DNA of 64,000 nt from Symsagittifera roscoffensis. Taxonomy: Eukaryota > Xenacoelomorpha > Acoela > Convolutidae. The notes under the pieces are model-generated. The model worked only from the letters and a program-made list of their open reading frames with translations. It was not told the DNA's origin and ran no database searches. The stretch lies in the NCBI RefSeq assembly GCF_963678635.1, contig NC_087067.1, positions 33,640,401 through 33,704,400 on the forward strand, given 5' to 3'. Of the stretch, positions 48,406 through 59,637 are shown in pieces; the stretch's first letter is position 1, and every line of letters starts with the position of its first letter. The position numbers and the translations under genes were made by a program.

Positions 48406-49821
48406 TTATGGAATGGAACCAAGTTTTTTGAGATATTCAGATGTATCTTGACACCATGATGATATCAGCTTAGCTACAATGTATTTGATGCCTATTACAT
48501 TTTCTTCAACAAGCAGATCTTTTATTGAATTGAAATTAAGTTTTTCTTTAAAAGTAGAGCAGTTTTCACAAGCGAAAAACAAATGTTGCAAGGTTTCGAA
48601 CTCTCTTTCACAAGAGTAACAAAGAGGGTGGTCCACCAAATTTTTAATCCATTTCCTGGGCTTATCCAGATAACTGTTTAAGAAAAATAAGTAGAGAATG
48701 TTTTTATCTAGGGGGGTGAACTTTTTATGTTTCCATATTTTGGTTAGGAATTGAAAAATCAAAGTTTTGTCTGATAGATTAAGATCCGGGTAGAAATTCG
48801 CAATTTTTCTAGCTATAACCTTCGTTTTATAATTTGGAAGCATCAACTCTGCATAAAGACTAGATATGTTCATCTTCAAAGGATCAATTACTTTTCCATT
48901 TTGAACTAGCTGAAAACTATCTCGAGCAAACTCGAGAATGAAAATGTTTTTTTTAATTAAGAAATTTTTGAAGGATCTGAAAATCTTAGATTTTTTGAAG
49001 TAGATCACTTCTTTGTTGCTACCCAAGGTATTAAGTAGGGATACCATGTCGAAAATTTTTGCAGCCGCAATATAAAAATTTAAATTTTTGAAGCCTGTGT
49101 CTCCATTATTGACTGGAAGGTATAAGATCTGCTTATTGATTGAATGTTTTCCTCCAAGCCATACACTGTTAATCAATTTCATTTCTAACCTATCAATGAA
49201 AGTTTTTGTCAACTCCAAGTGCCTCATCACATATACGAGTCTTGATGTCACAAAAGTCTCAATATTCAGGCTTCGCGCCCGGATAGTCATACATTTTAAG
49301 CTGAATTTAGCTGAATTATTAATCGTATCTTCCAATATCTTGGTTTTAATTTTCAATGAATCATTCAAGCTTAAGCGTATGCCTAATAATTTAAGGGCTG
49401 ATACTTTCTTCAACTGTTTATGCACGAAACCTAAACTCAGAACTTTGGTTTTATCTACATTTATAGCAAGTTTTGATACCAAAGTGAACTTATTGATTTC
49501 ATCATGTAAATTTCCGATACAAGCGCGTTTAATGAAAACACTAATATCATCGGCGTAGGCCACAATTTTAAGTGCTTGGTTGGATTTGATAGAATTATTA
49601 TAGCGTATGATTTGGAGTAAAGGTTCCATTCCTAAAATGAACAAAAGCGCCGAAAGAGGGCATCCTTGTTTAACCCCATTGTCGACTCTAATTGATCGTG
49701 ATAGGTAGCCACCTATTTCTATCATCGCTTTGGTATCAGTATATATGATGGATATCAAAGAAGTTATGATTTCTGGACAGCCTATGGCTGTTAAAACGTT
49801 CAAAATGTAATCACGGTCCAT
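48406..49821 (-). pseudogene. Retrotransposon ORF2, C-terminal half (RT palm/thumb and zinc-finger-like motif)
   Basis: 471 codons continuing the reading frame of the upstream part after one TAA and one Arg codon. It contains the RT core: GVKQGCPLSALLF (residues 49-61) and the catalytic YADD (89-92, motif C), followed by a long C-terminal domain. At 401-418 there is CYSCEREFETLQHLFFAC, a CX2CX8HX4C pattern like the C-terminal zinc-binding segment of many non-LTR RT proteins. No frame break was seen inside this part. The first Met at residue 1 is only the first one after the stop and not a genuine start. Confidence 0.88.
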
Positions 49822-49824
49822 TCG

Positions 49825-51237
49825 TTAAAAAGCCTTACTGAAATCGATGGCTACCACACAATTTGATTTTCCGAGTTTTTCTTGAGCTAATCTAGCCTTA
49901 ATTATGGCTGTATGAATACTGCGCTTTGGAAAATAAGCAAGTTGATGTTTGCGTATTAGATTATTTAAAGGGTCTCTTAAACGAGATGCCAGAACATGGG
50001 AAAGAATTTTGAGATCAGTGTTAAGGAGGCTTATTGGTCGGAATTCGTCCACATTTAAACTGTTTTCAATTTTTGGGATGAGTTTTATTATTGAAATGAG
50101 AAATGACCTAGGTGCCGCTTTACTGTAGCACATCGAGTTAAATAATTCAGCGAGCAACGGAGCAAAAAAATTTGAGTGGCTTTTATACAAGTCTGAAGTA
50201 AGACCATCAGATCCAGGTGCGCTATTTTTATTTAATTTATTTATAGCTTGCTTCACTTCCTCTTCACCTATTGGCGAACTATTAAACATTTTGTTAATTT
50301 TCTTTATTCGTTTTGAATTCCGCAGCTTAAAAACATTCAAAAGCTCCTCCCTGGGTGCGTAGTTGGCGTCAGCAACCGTTTTTTTAAAGTAAATATTGGA
50401 GTAAAAGCTCGAGAATTCGTTCAAAATTTCATCAATGTCATTGGAAATTTCACCACTTTTCAGCTTTATTTGCTTAATACTTTTATTAACTTTGAAGTAA
50501 CTTAGCAGTGATTTAAGCGCACCCGAATCACCATGGTTGATGTCCAAATAAAATCCACGAATGGACTTAAATTTGGTCCTCAAGTCCATCTCATCTCGGA
50601 GAGAAGAGTAAGGACAGTTGGCCTGTCTAGTGGCCAACTGGGGCTGTCTGGTTGTCTCTGAATTGATGGAATGTATATCTGCAGGCGTACTACTTTGTAT
50701 GTAAGGGGCGATATCTTTATTCAATTGTCTATGGCCATTAATGCATAAAAAACGCAACCAGTCACGAAGTCTGGCTTTAAATTTGTCGTATGTCCCTGAT
50801 AATGGCAGTTTCAGAGACTCATCAGACAGCCCCTGGAGTGTTTCTACCAGTTCTGAAGGCTTATTGTGCTCTCTAACTACGTTATAATTCAATTTCCAGT
50901 AACTTTGGCCATTTACATGCATAAAATCTTGAAAATTTGAAAAACATGCATGTAATGCATTATGGTCGCTATAATTTGTGTATAATGTAGTCAAGGTCGT
51001 TATTTCGTCAATTTTATTGCTAAAAATGTAGTCTAGACGCGATTCGGATTTTGATTTTTGGTTAAAATGGGTGGGATACACTTTGTTCCAGACCTTGAAA
51101 AGGTCAAAGCATCCAATTGATTCGAAAATGTTGCAAATTATGTGATATCTTTGGACCCGCCGGTCACTACGATGTAATGCAAGATTGCATAATTCAGAAC
51201 TTGATCGGCAGTTAAACTCACCCCTAATCAAAATCAA
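49825..51237 (-). pseudogene. Retrotransposon ORF2, middle (endonuclease C-terminus and RT fingers to motif A)
   Basis: 470 codons ending in an in-frame TAA (49825-49827). Residues 6-10 GEFNC match the GDFN motif of APE-type endonuclease with D changed to E; SRLDYIF (66-72) and SDH (90-92) follow. RT signatures are APGSDGL (340-346), RPISLLNTDLKIL (400-412) and IDFSKAF (464-470), which holds the motif A aspartate. The TAA falls where the family normally has Asp (SKAFD), and the next frame segment resumes after one codon, so a point nonsense mutation is the simplest reading. The frame is open upstream only to a TAA at 51280-51282, and the first codon is TTG; no genuine start exists here. Confidence 0.88.
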
Positions 51238-51410
51238 TGTATCTCTCCTTTCTGAGGGGATTGATATATATATATATATTTAGAGCAGTAAATGCTGCCA
51301 GATTCTGACTCTTTCAGAGCCAAAGCCATGTGGCTTTGGTAAAAACTCTGAATTTTCCATTTATTGGGAAATAATAAAAGTAAACCTCCTGAGTTATTTT
51401 GGTTGCATGG
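51238..51410 (-). other. Broken middle of the endonuclease region
   Basis: No clear coding frame. It contains an (AT)n run (51264-51279), and on the minus strand stops occur in the frames on both sides. The distance between the N-terminal LQE motif (about 51485) and GEFNC (about 51219) is near 89 codons, not far from the usual roughly 100 in APE endonucleases. The region is therefore likely present but decayed or frameshifted, with no large deletion. Confidence 0.6.
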
Positions 51411-51650
51411 CTAGATTAGATAATTCAAATTATAGCTGGTCAAAATGGCCTTATGCTTTGAGCTTAATACATACAATTTTATTTCTTGTAACGCTATAAC
51501 GTAGTCATGATGTAATTTCCCCCCATGTTTTGGCTTATTGAGGTCAACCAGGATGCCTAGAAGTTTGAGGTGGTTACCTAGACCTCTACAGTTTAATGTA
51601 TAAAAGCACGTCATGACTAGATTATAAGTCTGTTGGAAATAATTTTGCAT
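51411..51650 (-). pseudogene. Endonuclease N-terminus, third (best preserved) copy
   Basis: 79 codons. TLNCRGLGNHLK (residues 18-29) matches the N-terminal SLNVRGL-type motif of non-LTR APE endonucleases, and HDYVIALQEIKL (48-59) matches the D-hh-LQET motif that carries the catalytic Glu. The usual Thr-His after Glu is changed. The frame ends at a stop soon after, so the domain is broken. Confidence 0.7.
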
Positions 51651-51664
51651 GCGAATTTGAATAG

Positions 51665-52390
51665 TTAAAGATAGCCGGTTTCTTTTAAGCTTAATACATA
51701 CAGTTTTGATTCTGGAAATGCTATAACGTAGTCATGTCGTAATTTTCTTTCAAAATTTGGCTTGCTGAGGTCAATATAGATGCAATTCATACTGATGTGG
51801 TCCTTATAACCTCTAGGACGTTCTGAAAACAGGCACGTCTTGACTAAGTTATAAGTTTTTCCTATGCAAATCGCATGCAAAGTTACTAATTTCGTCTTAG
51901 CCGTTATTACGATGTAAGTCAAGGTTAAATGTACCAGTAAGTGATGTCTTGCATTACCAATCCCCAAGAAAACTTTCACGTCTCTCCGGTGTCCAGTCAA
52001 ACAATTGACTAGACCACCAAGGTCTGAAAAGGCTTTGCTGAGGAGATTGACATACCTCTTGCAGCAAACGTTGCATGATTCAAAAATTTTAAAGGTCAAA
52101 GCATTTTGACTTTCAAAAAATGTGTCAAAATTCCAATTAAGGGTAAAAAATGTAGACAATAGTACTGAACTATGCAAACTGCTTGTCTGGAGTTTAAAGC
52201 TCAGACCTCTATTAACGAAAAAGACTGTTTTTTTAGAGGTTAGAGCGTCTAGTTTTTTAAATTTTAGACCTAAAATGTAGTGTTTATGCGACGTTTTCCC
52301 ACGTTCTGGCTTTCTTATTGGAACAAGGATGCCTAGAGGTTTCAGCTTCTCAGTGAAACCGCTGCTCTTTAGAAATGTAAAGCACAACAT
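51665..52390 (-). pseudogene. Open frame with two degenerate endonuclease-N-terminus-like segments
   Basis: 241 codons without a stop. Residues about 7-52 (SGFTEKLKPLGILVPIRKPE ... LTSKK) and the last about 56 residues (LFSERPRGYKDH ... HDYVIAFPESKLYVLS) both align with the N-terminus at 51411-51650. The second copy also matches at DNA level: GCTTAATACATACA and GCTATAACGTAGTCATG recur 227 bp apart. The middle, with NVCCKRYVNLLSKAFSDL, may be further decayed endonuclease. Catalytic residues are not conserved. It is not a functional gene. Confidence 0.55.
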
Positions 52391-52401
52391 TATGAAAAAG
52401 T

Positions 52402-52854
52402 TTATGTATGAGAAATTTTTAGACTCGATACCTGTTGTTCTCTTTTTTGCAGTTTTGATGGAGTCTGCTTCTCCGCGTCTGGGCTGATGTGTCGTCTCTG
52501 TGATTTCTGGCGGCTGAACGCCCCACTCCTTCTGAGGCTACTGCGCGCCTTCATCACATGCCAGTCCTCCTCATCCATTCGGCCCTCAGAGGCCGGAGTC
52601 CCATCAGCAGAATTGCTTGTGGCCAAATCAGATGTCGTCTGGTTGAACTCTGGTGGTTGTTGTCTCCTGATCCGACACCAGGAATCATCATGACCAATAT
52701 AAGGCTTTTTCTCTTCCTTGCATAGACTGCAGGAATGAATTGACGGGACATGCGCGTTGAAGGGTAGATCGAGCCATTTGAATGGCCGAGTTTTGACAGC
52801 GTTGAATGACCACTGCCTCAGGTCAGTTTCAGCGCTCTCATTGGGGTTTCTGAT
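52402..52854 (-). pseudogene. Retrotransposon ORF1 C-terminal remnant with zinc-knuckle-like motif
   Basis: An open frame of about 150 codons running in from the insertion's 5' edge, with no start, and ending in TAA at 52402. It begins IRNPNESAETDLRQWSFNAV and then has CSLCKEEKKPYIGHDDSWC, a CX2CX9HX4C arrangement. A Ser/Lys/Arg-rich tail (KARSSLRRSGAFSRQKSQRR) follows. ORF1 proteins of L1/Tx1-type elements are RNA-binding and often carry CCHC knuckles after an RRM. The missing start implies 5' truncation within ORF1. It ends about 12 bases before the ORF2-like frame starts. Confidence 0.65.
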
Positions 52855-52856
52855 AA

Positions 52857-52904
52857 AGATTTGAAAACTTACATATTTAATAAGTTTATCACAACAATTA
52901 GGCT
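52857..52904 (+). repeat. Target-site duplication, right copy
   Basis: Begins AGATTTGAAAACTTACAT and ends CAATTAGGCT. It differs from the left copy by T-to-A and C-to-A. The left copy has the usual array sequence, so the right copy took the mutations. The normal spacer (TAAAAGCAACTGACAG) follows. Confidence 0.85.
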
Positions 52905-53240
52905 AAAAGCAACTGACAGTATCCTGGCTGGTATTCAATCATATGCCACTTACAGTGCATGTGCGGCTATTATGCCATAGATGGTCATTCAAGGCACCTT
53001 GTACACGCTCCATAGGTTTTGACCAGCTGATTTGGCCATAAAACACAATGGGCCAAAAAAATTCCAAACAATGTCAATTTTCAGTATTTTGTTTGAAATG
53101 CATAAATTATAACGTGAGCGTGCAAAATTTTACATGGTATAAAAGCATATTTTTACTCTCGCGCGAGGGCGAGTGTTTTAAAAGTAATGTACATAGACAT
53201 AAGCTAGTAAGGATATAAATGAAAGCGGAGTAACTCAAAT

Positions 53241-53360
53241 GCCTACGACCATACCATGTTGAATGCACCGGTTCTCGTCCGATCACCGAAGTTAAGCAAC
53301 ATTGGGCCTGGTTAGTACTTGGATGGGAGACCGCCTGGGAACACCAGGTGTTGTAGGCTT
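53241..53360 (+). rRNA. 5S rRNA, unit 40
   Basis: Consensus gene with an unusually long terminator, T8 (GGCTTTTTTTTAAAG). Confidence 0.97.
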
Positions 53361-54522
53361 TTTTTTAAAGCAAAAGTAATTCTTTTACTTTTATGCGCTA
53401 AGAGTTATTGCTGTTTAAAGTTCGGTGATGTCAAAAAGTTAAGCCTAATCGAGCGTGGTGCAAAAATTTTCAATGGGTCAAATTTTGGCCAAAACAAAAG
53501 AAAACCGAAAAATTTCTTTTGCAGTATCAATTTTGTGTACAATCAGCTGCTGATAGGTCAAAAAAAATGGAGATAACTTTTGGGGTCTTTGAGTTATAGC
53601 CTTTTGAATTTCGGTGATGTCAAAAAAATAAGCCCAATCGAGCCTGGTGAATTGCGCGAACGGCCATAACTTGCCCAAAAATTTTAAATTTTCCAAATTT
53701 TTTTATTTGGATCACAAGATCATAGTCAAATCTTGGGGGACTGAGAAAATGAACCAATTTCGTCGGTCCAACACATAGTTATAAGCTTTTGAAATCTCGG
53801 TGACACCAAAAAGTTAAGCTTAATCGAGCGTGGTGCAAAAAATGAAATTTTCAAACTTTTTGTTTTTTTTTTTCGTTCAAAGTTCATTTTTTTTCATCTC
53901 GTTTCATAAATTTGAGCTCAGGAAAATTCCAACGAGCCCAAAACGACGTTTGTAGCTCAAGTGTACGTGGAGTAATCATCAGTTGAAAATTTGGGGGACC
54001 CGAATTTCGGCCATTTTGGACGAAAATCGGCCTAAAAGCTAACTTTTAAGTTAGAGCAATTTTTTTTTCTTGCATTTTTCAAGAGAATTGGGCTGCCCTC
54101 CGCTGTCGCAGAGTGCGTTCAAAGAAAACTTATCAAATAGATTTGAATACTAACCTATTTAATAAGTTTATCACAACAATTAGGCTAAAAGCAACTGACA
54201 GTATCCTGGCTGTTATTCAATCATATGCCACTTACAGTGGATGTGCGGCTATCATGCCATAGATGGTCATTCAAGGCACCTTGTACACGCTCCATAGGTT
54301 TTGACCAGCTGATTTGGCCATAAAACACATTGGGCCAAAAAAATTCCAAACAATGTCAATTTTCAGTATTTTGTTTGAAATGCATAAATTATAACGTGAG
54401 CGTGCAAAATTTTACATGGTATAAGAGCATATTTTTACTCTCGCGCGAGGGCGAGTGTTTTAAAAGTAATGTACATAGACATAAGCTAGTAAGGATAAAA
54501 ATGAAAGCGGAGTAACTCAAAT

Positions 54523-54642
54523 GCTTACGACCATATCATGTTGAAAGCACCGGTTCTCGTCCGATCACCGAAGTTAAGCAACATTGGGCCTGGTTAGTAC
54601 TTGGATGGGAGACCGCCTGGGAACACCAGGTGTTGTAGGCTT
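54523..54642 (+). rRNA. 5S rRNA, unit 41
   Basis: C3T (helix I), C14T and T24A. T4 terminator present. The TATA-like flank is altered to GGATAAAAATG. Confidence 0.93.
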
Positions 54643-55802
54643 TTATTTAAAGCAAAAGTAATTCTTTTACTTTTATGCGCTAAGAGTTATTGCTGTTTAA
54701 AGTTCGGTGATGTCAAAAAGTTAAGCCTAATCGAGCGTGGTGCAAAAATTTTCAATGGGTCAAATTTTGGCCAAAACAAAAGAAAACCGAAAAATTTCTT
54801 TTGCAGTATCAATTTTGGTACAATCAGCTGCTGATAGGTCAAAAATAATGGAGATAACTTTTGGGGTCTTTGAGTTATAGCCTTTTGAATTTCGGTGATG
54901 TCAAAAAAATAAGCCCAATCGAGCCTGGTGAATTGCGCGAACGGCCATAACTTGCCCAAAAATTTTAAAATTTCCATATTTTAATATTTGGATCACAAGA
55001 TCATAGTCAAATCTTGGGGGACTGAGAAAATGAACCAATTTCGTCCGTCCAACACAAAGTTATAAGCTTTTGAAATCTCGGTGATACCAAAAAGTTAAGC
55101 CTAATCGAGCGTGGTGCAAAAAATGAAATTTTCAAATTTTTTGTTTTTTTTTTCGTTCAAAGTTCATTTTTTTTCATCTTGTTTCATAAATTTGAGCTCA
55201 GGACAATTCCAACGAGCCCAAAATGACGTTTGTAGCTCAAGTTTACGTGGAGTAATCATCAGTTGAAACTTTGGGGGGACCCGAATTTCGGCCATTTTGG
55301 ACGAAAATCGGCCTAAAAGCTAACTTTTACGTTAGTGCAATTTTTTTTCTTGCATTTTTCAAGAGAATTGGGCTGCCCTCCGCTGTCGCAGAGTGCATTC
55401 AAAGAAAACTTATCAAATAAATTTGAATACTTACCTATTTAATAAGTTTATCACAACAATTAGGCTAAAAGCAACTGACAGTATCCTGGCTGGTATTCAA
55501 TCATATGCCACTTACAGTGGATGTGCGGCTATCATGCCATAGATGGTCATTCAAGGCACCTTGTACACGCTCCATAGGTTTTGACCAGCTGATTTGGCCA
55601 TAAAACACATTGGGCCAAAAAACTTCCAAACAATGTCAATTTTCAGTATTTTGTTTGAAATGCATAAATTATAACGTGAGCGTGCAAAATTTTACATGGT
55701 ATAAGAGCATATTTTTACTCTCGCGCGAGGGCGAGTGTTTTAAAAGTAATGTACATAGACATAAGCTAGTAAGGATAAAAATGAAAGCGGAGTAACTCAA
55801 AT

Positions 55803-55922
55803 GCTTACGACCATATCATGTTGAAAGCACCGGTTCTCGTCCGATCACCGAAGTTAAGCAACATTGGGCCTGGTTAGTACTTGGATGGGAGACCGCCTGG
55901 GAACACCAGGTGTTGTAGGCTT
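55803..55922 (+). rRNA. 5S rRNA, unit 42
   Basis: Same three changes as unit 41 (C3T, C14T, T24A) and the same altered flank. Confidence 0.93.
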
Positions 55923-57081
55923 TTATTTAAAGCAAAAGTAATTCTTTTACTTTTATGCGCTAAGAGTTATTGCTGTTTAAAGTTCGGTGATGTCAAAAAG
56001 TTAAGCCTAATCGAGCGTGGTGCAAAAATTTTCAATGGGTCAAATTTTGGCCAAAACAAAAGAAAACCGAAAAATTTCTTTTGCAGTATCAATTTTGGTA
56101 CAATCAGCTGCTGATAGGTCAAAAATAATGGAGATAACTTTTGGGGTCTTTGAGTTATAGCCTTTTGAATTTCGGTGATGTCAAAAAAATAAGCCCAATC
56201 GAGCCTGGTGAATTGCGCGAACGGCCATAACTTGCCCAAAAATTTTAAAATTTCCATATTTTAATATTTGGATCACAAGATCATAGTCAAATCTTGGGGG
56301 ACTGAGAAAATGAACCAATTTCGTCCGTCCAACACAAAGTTATAAGCTTTTGAAATCTCGGTGTTACCAAAAAGTTAAGCCTAATCGAGCGTGGTGCAAA
56401 AAATGAAATTTTCAAATTTTTTGTTTTTTTTTTCGTTCAAAGTTCATTTTTTTTCATCCTGTTTCATAAATTTGAGCTCAGGATAATTCCAACGAGCCCA
56501 AAACGACGTTTGTAGCTCAAGTGTACGTGGAGTAATCATCAGTTGAAAATTTGGGGGACCCGAATTTCGGCCATTTTGGACGAAAATCGGCCTAAAAGCT
56601 AACTTTTAAGTTAGAGCAATTTTTTTTCTTGCATTTTTCAAGAGAATTGGGCTGCCCTCCGCTGTCGCAGAGTGCGTTCAAAGAAAACTTATCAAATAGA
56701 TTTGAATACTAACCTATTTAATAAGTTTATCACAACAATTAGGCTAAAAGCAACTGACAGTATCCTGGCTGGTATTCAATCATATGCCACTTACAGTGGA
56801 TGTGCGGCTATCATGCCATAGATGGTCATTCACGGCACCTTGTACACGCTCCATAGGTTTTGACCAGCTGATTTGGCCATAAAACACATTGGGCCAAAAA
56901 AATTCCAAACAATGTCAATTTTCAGTATTTTGTTTGAAATGCATAAATTATAACGTGAGCGTGCAAAATTTTACATGGTATAAGAGCATATTTTTACTCT
57001 CGCGCGAGGGCGAGTGTTTTAAAAGTAATGTACATAGACATAAACTAGTAAGGATAAAAATGAAAGCGGAGTAACTCAAAT

Positions 57082-57201
57082 GCTTACGACCATACCATGT
57101 TGAAAGCACCGGTTCTCGTCCGATCACCGAAGTTAAGCAACATTGGGCCTGGTTAGTACTTGGATGGGAGACCGCCTGGGAACACCAGGTGTTGTAGGCT
57201 T
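57082..57201 (+). rRNA. 5S rRNA, unit 43
   Basis: C3T and T24A as in units 41-42 but without C14T, so it is either the parent of that family or a partial conversion product. Confidence 0.93.
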
Positions 57202-58358
57202 TTATTTAAAGCAAAAGTAATTCTTTTACTTTTATGCGCTAAGAGTTATTGCTGTTTAAAGTTCGGTGATGTCAAAAAGTTAAGCCTAATCGAGCGTGGT
57301 GCAAAAATTTTCAATGGGTCAAATTTTGGCCAAAACAAAAGAAAACCGAAAAATTTCTTTTGCAGTATCAATTTTGGTTCAATCAGCTGCTGATAGGTCA
57401 AAAATAATGGAGATAACTTTTGGGGTCTTTGAGTTATAGCCTTTTGAATTTCGGTGATGTCAAAAAAATAAGCCCAATCGAGCCTGGTGAATTGCGCGAA
57501 CGGCCATAACTTGCCCAAAAATTTTAAAATTTCCAAATTTTATTATTTGGATCACAAGATCATAGTCAAATCTTGGGGGACTGAGAAAATGAACCAATTT
57601 CGTCCGTCCAACACAAAGTTATAAGCTTTTGAAATCTCGGTGATACCAAAAAGTTAAGCCTAATCGAGCGTGGTGCAAAAAATGAAATTTTCAAAATTTT
57701 TGTTTTTTTTTCGTTCAAAGTTCATTTTTTTCATCTCGTTTCATAAATTTGAGCTCAGGACAATTCCAACGAGCCCAAAACGACGTTTGTAGCTCAAGTG
57801 TACGTGGAGTAATCATCAGTTGAAAATTTGGGGGGACCCGAATTTCGGCCATTTTGGACGAAAATCGGCCTAAAAGCTAACTTTTAAGTTGAGCAATTTT
57901 TTTTCTTGCATTTTTCAAGAGAATTGGGCTGCTCTCCGCTGTCGCAGAGTGCATTAAAAGAAAACTTATCAAATAGATTTGAATACTTACCTATTTAATA
58001 AGTTTATCACAACAATTAGGCTAAAAGCAACTGACAGTATCCTGGCTGGTATTCAATCATATGCCACTTACAGTGGATGTGCGGCTATCATGCCATAGAT
58101 GGTCATTCAAGGCACCTTGTACACGCTCCATAGGTTTTGACCAGCTGATTTGGCCATAAAACACATTGGGCCAAAAAAATTCCAAACAATGTCAATTTTC
58201 AGTATTTTGTTTGAAATGCATAAATTATAACGTGAGCGTGCAAAATTTTACATGGTATAAGAGCATATTTTTACTCTCGCGCGAGGGCGAGTGTTTTAAA
58301 AGTAATGTACATAGACATAAGCTAGTAAGGATATAAATGAAAGCGGAGTAACTCAAAT

Positions 58359-58478
58359 GCCTACGACCATACCATGTTGAATGCACCGGTTCTCGTCCGA
58401 TCACCGAAGTTAAGCAACATTGGGCCTGGTTAGTACTTGGATGGGAGACCGCCTGGGAACTCCAGGAGTTGTAGGCTT
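58359..58478 (+). rRNA. 5S rRNA, unit 44
   Basis: A103T and T109A (GGGAACTCCAGGAGTTG). A103T removes the U72-A103 closing pair of helix V. TATA-like flank is normal. Confidence 0.94.
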
Positions 58479-59637
58479 TTATTTAAAGCAAAAGTAATTC
58501 TTTTACTTTTATGCGCTAAGAGTTATTGCTGTTTAAAGTTCGGTGATGTCAAAAAGTTAAGCCTAATCGAGCGTGGTGCAAAAATTTTCAATGGGTCAAA
58601 TTTTGGCCAAAACAAAAGAAAACCGAAAAATTTCTTTTGCAGTATCAATTTTGTGTACAATCAGCTGCTGATAGGTCAAAAATAATGGAGATAACTTTTG
58701 GGGTCTTTGAGTTATAGCCTTTTGAATTTCGGTGATGTCAAAAAAATAAGCCCAATCGAGCCTGGTGAATTGCGCGAACGGCCATAACTTGCCCAAAAAT
58801 TTTAAAATTTCCAAATTTTATTATTTGGATCACAAGATCATAATCAAATCTTGGGGGACTGAGAAAATGAACCAATTTCGTCGGTCCAACACAAAGTTAT
58901 AAGCTTTTGAAATCTCGGTGATACCAAAAAGTTAAGCCTAATCGAGCGTGGTGCAAAAAATGAAATTTTCAAAATTTTTGTTTTTTTTTTGTTCAAAGTT
59001 CATTTTTTTCATCTTGTTTCATAAATTTGAGCTCAGGAAAATTCCAACGAGCACAAAACGACGTTTGTAGCTCAAGTGTACGTGGAGTAATCATCAGTTG
59101 AAAATTTGGGGGGACCCGAATTTCGGCCATTTTGGACGAAAATCGGCCTAAAAGCTAACTTTTATGTTAGTGCAATTTTTTTTCTTGCATTTTTCAAGAG
59201 AATTGGGCTGCCCTCCGCTGTCGCAGAGTGCATTCAAAGAAAACTTATCAAATAGATTTGAATACTTACCTATTTAATAAGTTTATCACAACAATTAGGC
59301 TAAAAGCAACTAACAGTATCCTGGCTGGTATCCAATCATATGCCACTTACAGTGGATGTGCCGCTATCATGCCATAAATGGTCATTCAAGGCACCTTGTA
59401 CACGCTCCATAGGTTTTGACCAGCTGATTTGGCCATAAAACACATTGGGCCAAAAAAATTCCAAACAATGTCAATTTTCAGTATTTTGTTTGAAATGCAT
59501 AAATTATAACGTGAGCGTGCAAAATTTTATATGGTATAAGAGCATATTTTTACTCTCGCGCGAGGGCGAGTGTTTTAAAAGTCGTGTACGTAGACATAAG
59601 CTAGTAAGGATATAAATGAAAGCGGAGTAACTCAAAT

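Larger units (their letters stand above)
48272..52856 (-). mobile_element. Degenerate non-LTR retrotransposon, Tx1/L1-like
   Basis: A 4,585-bp insertion read on the minus strand: an ORF1 remnant (52402-52854), a broken apurinic-type endonuclease region (about 52390-50960), reverse transcriptase and a C-terminal zinc-finger-like motif (to 48406), then a short 3' UTR. APE endonuclease plus RT, no LTRs and a target-site duplication define a non-LTR retrotransposon. RT wording such as RPISLLNTDLKIL, GVKQGCPLSALLF and EPLLQIIR resembles the Tx1/L1-like clade from memory. It is 5'-truncated, contains stops and lies antisense to the 5S genes. It is probably inactive. Confidence 0.88.
53241..58358 (+). 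repeat. Patchwork block of units 40-43
   Basis: Long units of 1,277-1,282 bp. Units 41-43 share gene variants and GGATAAAAATG flanks, and 41-42 share CCATATTTTAATATTTGG. The 3' halves of spacers 40 and 42 share GTTAGAGCAATTT, GAGTGCGTTC and GAATACTAACC, while spacer 41 lacks them. This alternation fits gene conversion of partial units. Confidence 0.8.

Noticed and set aside
49088-49558. 156-codon + strand frame inside the retrotransposon
   Set aside because: It is antisense to the reverse transcriptase frame, which has the real motifs (YADD, GCPLS).
52487-52751. Short frames on both strands at the retrotransposon 5' end
   Set aside because: They overlap the better-supported ORF1 remnant frame with the Cys-His motif and show no motif of their own.
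48272-52856. Element with site specificity for the 5S gene itself
   Set aside because: The insertion is in the spacer about 340 bp upstream of the next gene, not in the gene, and only one copy is seen among 48 units.
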